The position numbers and the translations under genes are program-made. A DNA stretch of 64,000 nucleotides from Drosophila persimilis (lineage: Eukaryota > Arthropoda > Insecta > Diptera > Drosophilidae), in assembly GCF_003286085.1 (NCBI RefSeq), contig NW_020825350.1:1054001-1118000 (forward strand). Reading direction: 5' to 3'. The notes under the pieces are model-generated. The model had not been told where the DNA came from. It ran no database searches and was given only the letters and a program-made list of their open reading frames with translations. Positions 53,998 through 64,000 of this stretch are shown piece after piece (positions within the stretch are counted from its first letter, which is position 1; the number at the start of each line of letters is the position of its first letter).

Positions 53998-55765
53998 CAT
54001 AGTTATCCGTGGTAGGGAAGATCACAAATAATCCCCAAAAGTTGGACCAGTGGGGCTGGAAGACAGATTCTTCGGTGACGTATCTACTGTGCTGAGAAGT
54101 GTGCCAATTTCTCAAAGATCGGCCTGGAACCAACCCCACTATTGACCACCATAAGGCTGGAAAGCTTTGACGTCTTTGTATCTCAACACCAGCACCTATA
54201 GAGAGCGGCACATCCAGAGCAAAACATTAAAGCCCAGGTCTGAACATTTTGTTTCCAAAGTAAATGAAAAACTATTGATAACGAACGCTGGAGTACCTAA
54301 ATTAAAATATATTTTATGGGGGTCAACTCAAATTCCCAAAAAGAAGAAAAGACGGTCCTATTGTTTATGTGTGCTCATGTATGACCATTAGTGTGTGCTC
54401 TCTCTTAGGCCTTTCGCTTCGCTTTCCCATCGCCGAAAGATCTTTTGGACAAGAATGAAACGAAGTAAGTACCTAAGTGAACGATACCTTTTATTCGCAA
54501 ACATTAAAGACAATGATTCATTATTTTTTAATTTGTGTTATTTTCGATGGATTGGAGAGGCCCTAAGCCCAACGAGAAGCTCGTGAGCTTTTGGAGCAAA
54601 TAATTAGGGCAAATGTCGGAGTTAGATCGTGACTTACTAATTTAAACAAATATAAAATTTGTAATTTCAGTAATTTTATTTAGGAGCCATGCAGAGATCG
54701 CTGTGGGGGAATACGAATTCACTCATACGAAATCAATTGATCATCCGAAAAATATACCCTATCTCGGATGACAATCAGGTCTGCTAGACATTGCGGTTGC
54801 TGGTAATTTTCTCCGCCTCCTCTTCTTTTTTGGTCCAACGGTCAAAAGCGAGCACAAAACTACCGTTGCAGGTGACATGCTACAGCCCATAATGTCGGAT
54901 CTCAGTGAGCATCCGTCAAACGCTAAGGAGCTGTGCAACTACTGCCTTCGCCATGAGGTGTCGTTGCCAGTCATCGAGATTGTGCAGCAGAACGACACCC
55001 CATAAGTCCTCGAACTCCGTTCCTGCTGCTCGGTGGCCTCCATCAAGCGTTACGGGAAGTCGAACAAAAAAAGGATTCCCACTGTAGCGACGTGGACAAG
55101 TTCTCCCGCATGCATGGTCAGCACCAAGGGTTCTGAACAAGGTTATCTCGATGCCAAGAAAGACAAAGAGGCAGAACGTCGAATCAAGTTCCCCACCGAC
55201 TCGGGCCAACCGAAGCTCTCTGGTCGCAAATATTGCGATGCCAACAACTACTATAAGAACTTCTTACCGCACCTGAAGAAGGCTGCCTTTGGGGTCATCA
55301 ATTCCATGGAGTTCATGTCCGAAACGGATCAGCTTCTGAGCATGCTGAGTGCACTGAAGATCACACACGAATCCTTTACAGTACCTTCGCTATCCGGGAA
55401 GATCCTTGTAAAAGCTTAGATGAGCGTTGATAGTGATAACGTTGTTCTTGATTTTAGGAAGGACATATATGCCCCATGATTTTTTACTTCAAGGATACAC
55501 TCTTTGTATAAAGGATTCTTCTATTGGTTGATCTACCTCTTTGCTTGGTGAAGGTCGATGGGGCCAGAGCACCAATAGTCTTTGATACTTTGAACTCACC
55601 GACACCACCCATCAAGAATCGGGATACAATTTGAAGACCTTGAAAGATGCAGTTGTAAGGAGGTAGAAGCACAGAAGGAAATGCAGATGCTGGACTTCTA
55701 TTTCAACATTTATGTGAGCGATCTCATTCGATCGCAGCTTTGCGATGCTTTCACGTGACGACATT
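53998..55765 (+). pseudogene. decayed multi-exon protein gene, family not recognised
   Basis: Protein-like fragments lie in order, separated by intron-like gaps: LDQWGWKTDSSVTYLLC (near 54030), an exon-like block with AG/GTAAGT borders (54409-54464, FPSPKDLLDKNETK), SHAEIAVGEYEFTHTKSIDH (near 54685), then the longest block from 54877. That block reads LSEHPSNAKELCNYCLRH, an in-frame TAA at 55003, and continues to 55419 (NNYYKNFLPHLKKAAFGVIN). A further acceptor (TTGATTTTAG) and fragments such as KEMQMLDFYFNIYVSDLI follow to about 55765. Several stops and shifts show decay. Retained introns argue for segmental duplication, not retroposition. The parent is unknown; a HEAT-like helical protein is only a guess. 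Confidence 0.6.
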
Positions 55766-58700
55766 ACCATCACACTAATTTGTCTTGAAGAAGGACACTG
55801 TTCTTCATAGTTGCTGCTGGAGTAGTATCCTCAGACGGTTGATTCCTTGATAATCAACTGGCTGGGGACGCAACAGCAGCAGCGGCAATCTTAGGACCAG
55901 AGAGAAAGAAATACTTATACTTGGCATATGATTTATGTAACTTATAAAGTGTATTTAATAAGTAATTACACGTAAGCGCAGGTTGGTATCGCAGCCCTTG
56001 ACTCCCACATGCTTTTTCTCTCAATTTCTCAGAAGGGACGAAAGGATTTATTGGTTATTGCGGGGGAGTTTTGGTAGGACAGCGAACTTTTCATAAGAGA
56101 TGCGAAAAACTTGGAGAGAAAGATAGGAACCCCGACCACTAGTTGTGTTCTAATTTTACTACTTGCCTGTTTTATTTGATTGCCATTTGAAAATATCTTT
56201 TATCTGTTCTCTCACACCAACACCAGCCTCGCTCCCCTATGGATTCGGAAACGCTTTCATCTGGGTGTCACACAAATCTACACACAACGTGTATATCCCT
56301 ATTCTGTTTGAGTATCGGGTATAATGAACAGAATATGGGATGAATTAACTATAAGAGACGAATGCGGAATTTGTGTGGCCAAAGAATGTAGCAACTGCCT
56401 GAAATTCTATGGAATGGAGGACAATGGATCGTAAAGAAATTAAACAAATGATTGACAGTTACAGCAGCAGAGCTGGAGCCACTAGTCACACAGCCAGACA
56501 CACAGTGGCAACAACTGCAGTAACAAGAACAGTGAATCCTTGCCATGGACCATGACATGGGTGGATGGGCTGACAGGAGGAGGTTCTGGGATCTTTAGTC
56601 TAAAGTCTAAAAGAATGGGAATGCATTACGCTGCGTATGTCTTTTGTCATTTTCCATTTGCCATGGTCCTGCGACGTGAGTCCTTTTTTCACATCCCCAG
56701 CATCCCATTCATGGCTCACGTCATGAATGCGGGTCAACGGAATGGGCGCAGTGTCACTGCACTGACCACGCCTCCAGCTGCAGTGACGGACCGAGCCAGT
56801 GCCCAACGCACACACACGGACCCACCATCCTGATCCCCCCCTCCCCCCATGACAGTGTTGTATAATCGAAACCTTCTGTCATTTTCTTGTTCCTCTGTTT
56901 GTTTGTCTCTGGCTGTTCTTGTTGTTGCAATGGGCGTACTAGGAGTGGTATGAGACTTGTGTAAGCGAGGTTTTTGTGAAGTTTCCTGCTACGTTTTACG
57001 CACAGCTTTCTCCACTCTCGTACTGTTCATCTATCATCCGCCCCAGTATAATCTTCATATTTCTTTCGCTTCAAAAGATTTATTTGAATTTTCCTCCCTA
57101 AATTTGTATATAAATATTTATGATACGATAATTCCAGCAGTTCCGATAATTCATTCTCCATATTCTTTCGTTAGTGGCCTTTTGTCGATTGTATTTTGTA
57201 GGGTATTCACAGCATCCATTATGCCCTTTCGGGTGCAGTTTTTTCAATATTTTGTTTATGTTCAGCTTTTGTTTTAATGTCAATGTTGAGCATTATTGCA
57301 TCGTGGCCAAAGTGGCGTATACGCAATATGCGGACAGCTCTTCCGATGTCCACGTCCACCTGACTGTGTCTTGTTGCTCTGGTTTTTGTTGCTTTAATGC
57401 AGCATAAAATGTCATAGCATGCCCAAAATGCGAAAGAAAAACAGTGGAAAGGGCGGAGATGACTGACCTCATTTATTATGCATATAGCCATGGTGGTTTT
57501 GGGGCGTGGCTAATGCTGCTTCTGTACTCCTAGATTTAATTGCAATTGTTACGCTTGTTCTAAATTTGGTATTCCGCACACACAGCAGACTCAGCCATAC
57601 GTACTTACATACACACCTACTCGTATGTATGTACTGTATGTAAACCGACCAAATTAAGCTAAAAGAAAACAAGAGAGAACGCACAGAGAGATCTGTACAC
57701 CAACACAACACAACACAACACAACTAAACCCAAACCCAAACCCAAACCCAAACCTCAACCAAAAACTTCTCTCTCTCTCGCTCTCTCGCTCTCTCGTTCT
57801 GCCTTTCATAATTGCAAAATTCACTGAACTCCCTTTACCACTAAAAATTCCCTCTTCTTTCCCCGCCGATGTCAATGTCGTGTTCATTAGCCGGCGATTC
57901 TCTGGCTATCTCTTGCTATGTACGTACATCTTTCCCTTTCTCTCCTTTTTTGCTGTCCTTCTCTTTCACTCCTTCGTGTGCCGAAGTTTTTTTGCGACAA
58001 CATTTTCCAGAAACCGCAACAAAATGCACAAAGCTCCTGCTCCTCCTTCCGCTTGCTGGGAAATTTATGATTTTCGGGGGAAAAAAGTGCAACCAAAAAT
58101 AAACAAAAAAGAAAAAAGGAAACAAGGAAAACCCAGAGAGAACTTCAGTCAACGTCATTTGTGTTCGGATTGGGCGGGGATTGAGCTGGAAGTTGGTCTA
58201 ATGGGTAAACAGCAAATCGTTGAGCGTTGATGCATAATGCAAGTGGCCAAAGGATTTTGGAGTCGTTTGAAATGCATTATTTTTGAAGTATTCAAAGTAC
58301 ACAGTTCCACTTGGAAGCCATCAATTAAAACAATTAACAAACAATTAGTGGAAAACACAATGCAACTGATTGGTGGATTGCTTTTCTCAGAAATGTGTTC
58401 AATTTTTGCATATATTTTCCATTCATAAAAAAGCTCAATCGTTGCATTCCTCTTTCATGCACAGGTGGAAGAGGGCTTTGTTTTTCTGTTGACTTAACCC
58501 AGATCTTTGTTGGTCTCCGTCTGCGGGACGGGAGTCAAGGCTTTCAAACTAATGGCTTTTCAGCTAGACTCAATGACTCCAAACCAGAGTCAATTATGCC
58601 TTTGGTGAAAGAGTTTGGTGTAATGCGAGATTGTCTTTCATAAGCATATGAATTTCTGGCTCAAAGAATGTTGAAAGTTTGCAAAACAACTTTTGTTGAA

Positions 58701-60612
58701 CACAGACGGGAGTAGGGAGTAGACGTAGCCATTTATTTTTTAAGGCTTTATTGAAGAAAATTGAAAGCAAATATAAAACGCATAAAGGCAGGGAAAAGGG
58801 AAGAGGGAGCCGTGGCCAGAGAGGAATCGGAGGAAGCCAAAAGAAATGCAAACCGATGCAATGCCAAAATGGAAATATTCGTTTGTATCTCTGGTGTAGT
58901 TCTCTGGTTCGGCTGTAGCCAAACCTGCATCTGAACCTAATAGATTTGCAGTGACAGCACCTGTATTTATGCATGTATCTCTTTCTGCCACTTTACATAT
59001 GTATCTGTATTTGTATCTCCATTCCAATCAGTATCTGCATCTGTATCTGTGCATGAGTTTGCATAGAAATTAAATAAATATTTGCGTGCAACTAAATTGG
59101 AATCGGAATTCTGGCTCTGGCTCTCTGCCTCTCTGCCTCTCTCTCGCTCTCTGACTGGTGCCTGGCTGGCTGTGGCTGGCTGCCGCTGCCTGCCTGGCCC
59201 TCACCGATTCCAAATCGAATTTGCATTGATGCAAATTCCAATTCAACTCATTCGCAGTAGCAGCAGCCCACTCCACCTCTGCTGCCTCATAATTACCAGC
59301 AGCAGATCCAGCAGCAGCACCAGATACTATATCATTTCTAATTACAATTTGTGCAAATGTCGGACAACATCATAACGTTCGTTTTATAGCCCCACCAATG
59401 CCATTACACATTCCATATACGAGCATGCGAATGTGCTTACATACATACATATATGTACATATATGTACATATATCCTTTGACATTAATCTCCTTTTTCAT
59501 TGCATAAATCTCTAAGAACCAAGAGTTAATCAATGTGACTTGCGACTTTTCTCTGAAAAGGATTGAGGGAACTATTGCATACAAGTTTGATAAACTATGC
59601 AACACCGTATTTACGCTTCGAACCCCAACGACTTTTTCTGATAGATATGGAGCTTATTGTTCCTAAAAGAAAGAACAAAAAATACCTTTTTTCGACTTTT
59701 CCTGAGTTATATGAAAAAAAGAAGCAAAACCTCAGCAAAAAACAATAAAAAATTCGATTAGCATTAGTGAGAAATGTAAATGCACAATATAGAAGTACTC
59801 GTATATAGAAGAAGATGAAAAAATAAACCTAACATACATACCATGGTGGCAAGGAAGAACTTATTCGAGCAAATGCAAAATTTGCACTTGATATGCAGTC
59901 TGCATAATCAGAAGTTGACGCAGTCAGTATTAGAATAATCATTGCCATTAATCTGCTTCCAAACTATAAACAATGACCTACATTGTTCAAAAACATCATT
60001 CAGCTACTGAAATGGAGACTTGAAGCATATTTGCATATTTCCCGCTCTATGCAAAAACTTTGGAAAAATAATCATTTTGGAGTTCTGCAATTCATTCATA
60101 ATTTTTCCTTGGTTTCAGCAGTTCGTTCATTTGGCAAATTACAGGTAATTAAGAACCACTTACGATCATTAATGGGACAGGCGAGACTCATAGCAGCATC
60201 AGTTTGTTGTCGATCGCAGTATTTTTGAATATGGAAGAAATAATAGGCGATTTCGCGTCATAATAGGGTAGGAAAGTACCTGGAATTGCCATATTTGTTG
60301 TGTTTTGTGTAGAAAGAGTTATCCTTTTCGGTTTCCTTAAATTCCTTAAAAGTATGGCGAACATTTTATATATTCTGAGTTTAATGGCGTTTTAATAAGG
60401 TTTTTGTATGGGAATACCACTACTACTTGGGAATGTTCAGTGAGTGTAGTATGTTCTGAGAGCCTTTTAATATTATTTAATTATCATGAAATATCAATCA
60501 AAAATACTGTGAAATTGTTTAGTCAAACTATCTGTGACATTGACCAGAGAAAGATTCGTTTTTGAAGAGCAAAAAGGAGTAAATAAAGATATAAAAACAT
60601 TAGTCAATGTAT
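55766..60612. other. noncoding stretch
   Basis: AT-rich DNA with (CAACA)n at about 57701-57723, (CCCAAA)n at about 57727-57757, (CTCTCG)n at about 57770-57795 and TACATATGTA/TACATATATGTA words near 58994 and 59445. No gene recognised. Confidence 0.5.
57701..57757. repeat. (CAACA)n and (CCCAAA)n repeats
   Basis: Two adjacent short tandem arrays. Confidence 0.85.
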
Positions 60613-60908
60613 TTATCCAGAGGAATAAGTGCAGCCTTCGCCTGGTGAAGGATAGGAAAAGGGAATCTCGTTGGGGCCACGCACGGATGCTCCAAAACTC
60701 GTACTGGTAGGGCCCTGCTTCCGACCTTTTTCTATCCCCTTGGCAAGTCCCTTGCTCTTTGCCAATCCTTCGTCTGGTTTTCTTACCCGACAATCATAGA
60801 GTACATTGTGGGCATATTCTCTTTCCAACGGCAGAAGGAAGGCCTTGAGAAGATCCGTACCTGGATCTAGACCAATATATATCAATTTATCTGGAAAATA
60901 CCTTGCAG
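60613..60908 (-). CDS. candidate terminal coding exon, minus strand
   Basis: An acceptor-like TTTCATCTGTCCAG ends at 60909 on the minus strand. The frame, entered after two bases, runs 98 codons to TAA at 60613. The peptide is protein-like: YIGLDPGTDLLKAFLLPLER, then EYAHNVLYDCRVRKPDEGLA, a Lys/Gly-rich segment and SFGASVRGPNEIPFSYPSPG. Third positions are richer in G and C than the flanks. No ATG lies near the 5' end, so upstream exons would be at higher coordinates. Not recognised; it could also be a decaying copy. Confidence 0.4.
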
Positions 60909-61687
60909 CTGGACAGATGAAAGCAACACTACTACAACTATTACTATTACACCACTCTTCTTGGAAGCTTTCTCAGATACATACATGTACATATGTAGTT
61001 CCTGAGTAGCGAAAGGTCGACTATAGCACTTGTACTTGTTCTGTTCTGCTTCTTTTCCATTTGCATGCTTCGAGATGCCAAAAATTGCTCTCCAATGCGT
61101 GACAAAGCAAAGTGAAAAGCCCAAAGTAGAATGGAAAACTACCAGAAGCCTCGATAAAGGACGTTGAGGGTGATTGAGGGGGGGAGTGACTTGTGGAATG
61201 CCTGGCATGCTGCCTAACGATCTATTCACGTTGAGAGGCGTCTCGAGACTCTTTGCGACGACAACGAGAACTATTGAAGCGTATTAATTCTTTTTAATGC
61301 CAAAATAATAACGACGCCATTATGCCGGGCAATGCCAGCAGCAGCAGCAGCAGCCACCCCCTGTTTCCAGCACCGTCCCCGTCGCTGCCATTCCTTGAAG
61401 GTCGAGGGGGGTCCAGGTCCGTGTTCGTCGCCAGTTTGGCGAGCAAGACGGAGACCAAAAGTCTGCAACGAAATGTTTTCCAATTGACCAAACAACGCAA
61501 AAATAAAAGCCAGCAACAACAAGCGACAGAGACAGCAACATTTCCACCAAATCCAGAAAAAAGCGCAAGATTTTGAGGACCGAAGTTTCACACACCCTCG
61601 CACCACATCGCCCTGTGATACGTACATATATACTACATATGATCCGATTCGAATAACCTTCTTTCAACTATCTCAAATAATATAAGT

Positions 61688-61774
61688 ATGCCATTTCTGA
61701 CACAGGATTCGATTTTCGATCAATCGTTCCTACGGCAACAAAATGATGCACTGAGGGATTACTTAAAGTCAGCG
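61688..61774 (+). CDS. candidate first coding exon (29 codons)
   Basis: ATG at 61688 opens 29 codons (MPFLTQDSIFDQSFLRQQND, then ALRDYLKSA) ending exactly at a consensus phase-0 donor, GCG|GTAAGTAC. The peptide is soluble and helix-prone with no signal sequence. The next exon was not found before the window end; the intron would contain the DINE-1 copy at 63046. Function unknown. Confidence 0.4.
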
Positions 61775-63045
61775 GTAAGTACAAACGAGTACAGTATATA
61801 TAAATATATTTAAAACGGTTAAAATGGTACAGACTGACGGACAGGGATATTGTGGATTTGTCTGTGAAAGCTATTAAATACTGCAGGAGTAGGAGTAGGA
61901 GTGTGAGCAGGATTGGGGCTCTGTCAGGTCGGAAATGATTCCTTCCTTCTCTGAGCCCTAATACCCTAGTACCCCTAATACCCTCTTAAAGGGTATACGG
62001 ATGATATTCGTAACAACAGCAGACACAGCAGCGGAAGCAAGGGAGTTGGGAGTGTATGTCCAATACTTATAAACATAAAAACTGATAACGAAATCAAAAC
62101 GTCGAGCCAAACGATTTGGAAATACTTCGACAGCAACAACGAAGCATCGACGGAAGCAACAACAATAGGCCTACCGAACAACAATGGACGTCGTCCGGCC
62201 ATAACAGCAATGTAACGGCCATACAACATTATTATCATCGCAAATGGCAAGTTAGACAAACACATTGAGTGCCCATTTATGGCCCTACCCAAGCCCAGGC
62301 CCAGGCCTAGGCCCCGACCCGAATCAGGCCCGAACCCAACTCAAGTCTGGACTAGATGAGGGCAAGACGAGTCCAGAACGAATGACTGGACATGAGGCAG
62401 AAGGCAGGAGGCAGGATGCAGGAGGAAGAACAGAAGCGGCAGGAGGTTGGGACGTAGCTGGAGAAGATGGTTATGGGTCTAGGCACATAATGACCAAGCT
62501 AAACAGCAAATGAACTTTTAAACGTATTGAATTGACGTTGGGCAGGACCAAGAACGAGGCGTCAAAAGAGCCGCGGGCATCCACACAAAAAGGAGAGGGG
62601 AACGAAGCTTCCCTTAAAAGAAGGGGTGCGGGAGCATCATTAATGGCAGGCCTAGACTGCCCGACACAGTGTCTACTCTCTAAATATGAAGGCACACGAG
62701 TGATGGCTGCTATGCAATACTCGACCAAAGGAGCAGACCAAAATAGAATAGAACAAAAAGATAAATGAACAAACATTCATAAGAAATAAGTCTGAGGAAA
62801 GAAATAAAAATCGTCTGAGGGAAAACCAATTGGAGTTGAGAAGAGCGAGTCCCTTATCTAATTGAATTGAGAAGCCTCTTCGTATCGCATTTCAAGATGG
62901 CAGAATCTGGAAGTAATACCTAGAATTTCGACATGACTCTTCAGAGTATGCCGGGCCGTGCTCTAATTATATTCCACGGTAAACGTGCGAAACTGTGAGC
63001 TGTGAGTCTCCAAGCCGTCACATCGAAAATTGAGTCAAAAACGAG
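61775..63045. other. noncoding, possible intron
   Basis: CCCTAATACCCT/AGGGTATAC words near 61960-61998 and GGCCCAGGCCCAGGC-like sequence near 62290. Two open frames at 62265-62513 and 62532-62768 have no splice or start support. Confidence 0.4.
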
Positions 63046-64000
63046 GGGGAACGTTGTGAGTTGCTGCGGACACCGCAACTCTACAGTTATACCCGATACT
63101 AAGTCAGTATGGCTCTCCTCCGGCAGACGCCGCTAATATTAAACGACACGACAAAGAGTGCGTGCGAGAGAGACAGAAAATCAGTCTGAGCGTGACGTCG
63201 GGCGCTGCGTAGCCAATGCAAATTGATTTGTTCCTTTTGGCTATAAAAATGATCTGATCTGATCCAGATTCAGAAACCTGATAGATATGATCATTATTTA
63301 TGATTCTGCGTTTTTAGTTTTCTCGTATCTTCAAAATTGTGGATGCCACAGATTTCCGTCCTTTGGTGGGGCGGAAGGGGGTATGGCGAAATTTTGAGAT
63401 ATACGTTTTATAGTGAGATCTAACAGGAGTGCGGATACCAAATTTGGTTACTCTAGCGTGAATAGTCTCTGAGATTTGTGAATATCCCCAGATTTGCATC
63501 CTTTGCGGGGGCGGAAGGGGGTGTGGCGAAATTTTGAAATAAACTCGTCTCGGTCCGATATATTAGGAGTGTGGATACCAAATTTGGTTGCTCTAGCTTT
63601 TATAGTCTCTGAGATCTAGGCGCTAATGTTTTACTCTAAGCACAGCCGCCTATGCTACGTGTGTGTTAGAGAGAGACAGGGCGAGAAAAAATGAAATTGT
63701 TTTCTTGATGCTGGCTATAATAATAATACGATCCAATTCAGATTCCGCAGTCTAAAAGATATTGTCATTCTCTACGATTCTGCGTTTTTGACTTTCTCGT
63801 ATCTTTAAAATTGTGGATGCCACAGATTTTCGCCCTTTGTGGGGGCGGAAGTGGGCAGGGCAAAGTTTTGAAATATTTTTGTAGCAGTGACATATCACAG
63901 AAGTCTGGATCCAAAACATTGTTGCTCTAGCTCTTATAGTCTTTGAGCATTAGGCGCTGAAGGGGACGGACAGACGGACAGACGGACGGACGGACAGACG
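63046..64000 (+). mobile_element. DINE-1/INE-1-type repeat, long copy cut by window end
   Basis: Starts near GTTGTGAGTTGC with TTATACCCGATACT, and ends in the typical (GACGGACA)n tail at 63966-64000, where the window stops. Inside, a module with CAGATTT, CCTTTG, a GGGGCGGAAG core and GGCGAAATTTTGAAAT occurs three times (about 63351, 63489 and 63823), each followed by a GTGTGGATACCAAATTTGGT-like segment. Non-autonomous, with no coding capacity. Confidence 0.75.

Noticed and set aside
1-64000. tRNA, rRNA or CRISPR features
   Set aside because: No T-arm GGTTCRANYCC with matching acceptor stems and no regularly spaced direct repeats with unique spacers were seen by eye; a tRNAscan run would be decisive.

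Overview
The window reads as nuclear DNA of a fly, most likely a Drosophila and perhaps the obscura group. The grounds are dense di- to heptanucleotide microsatellites, short introns with GTAAGT/YAG sites, DRE and Inr/DPE core promoter motifs, two DINE-1 (INE-1) type repeats, and a complete gypsy-type insect errantivirus. Species assignment is inference.

Left part (1-15570). A minus-strand gene appears to start at a canonical Inr+DPE promoter near 15568. Its first coding exon (14722-14818) encodes a signal peptide and ends at a phase-1 donor; no further exon was recognised to the left, so about 14.7 kb here is probably intron or flank. Inside this stretch, in the same orientation, lies a full-length errantivirus (4594-12451, 7858 bp, TGCA target duplication). 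It has two 532-bp LTRs that look identical, a tRNA-Lys primer site, gag, a pol in the -1 frame behind a TTTTTTA slippery heptamer, and an env split between two frames. A 63-bp tandem repeat (five units) sits in pol between protease and reverse transcriptase.

Middle (15.6-34 kb). Mostly low-complexity noncoding DNA, with a few weakly supported coding fragments: a terminal exon near 28.9 kb, an inverted pair of decayed coding copies at 29.7-30.2 kb, and a two-exon small gene model at 33.3-33.7 kb.

Right-centre (34-46 kb). One well-supported plus-strand gene: a DRE-flanked promoter near 34.0-34.1 kb, an almost ATG-free leader with one uORF, and five coding exons (34960-45353) giving a 1523-residue single-pass membrane protein. 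It has a signal peptide, a long Ser/Thr/Pro-rich ectodomain, one transmembrane helix and an acidic, proline-rich cytoplasmic tail. I do not recognise the family.

Right (46-64 kb). Long 3' flank with poly(A) signals, then an accessory zone: a possible 41-codon exon at 52.3 kb, a DINE-1 copy at 53.3 kb, and a decayed multi-exon pseudogene at 54.0-55.8 kb. Further right are candidate exons on the minus strand at 60.6-60.9 kb and the plus strand at 61.69-61.77 kb, and a second DINE-1 copy running off the window end. No tRNA, rRNA or CRISPR was seen.
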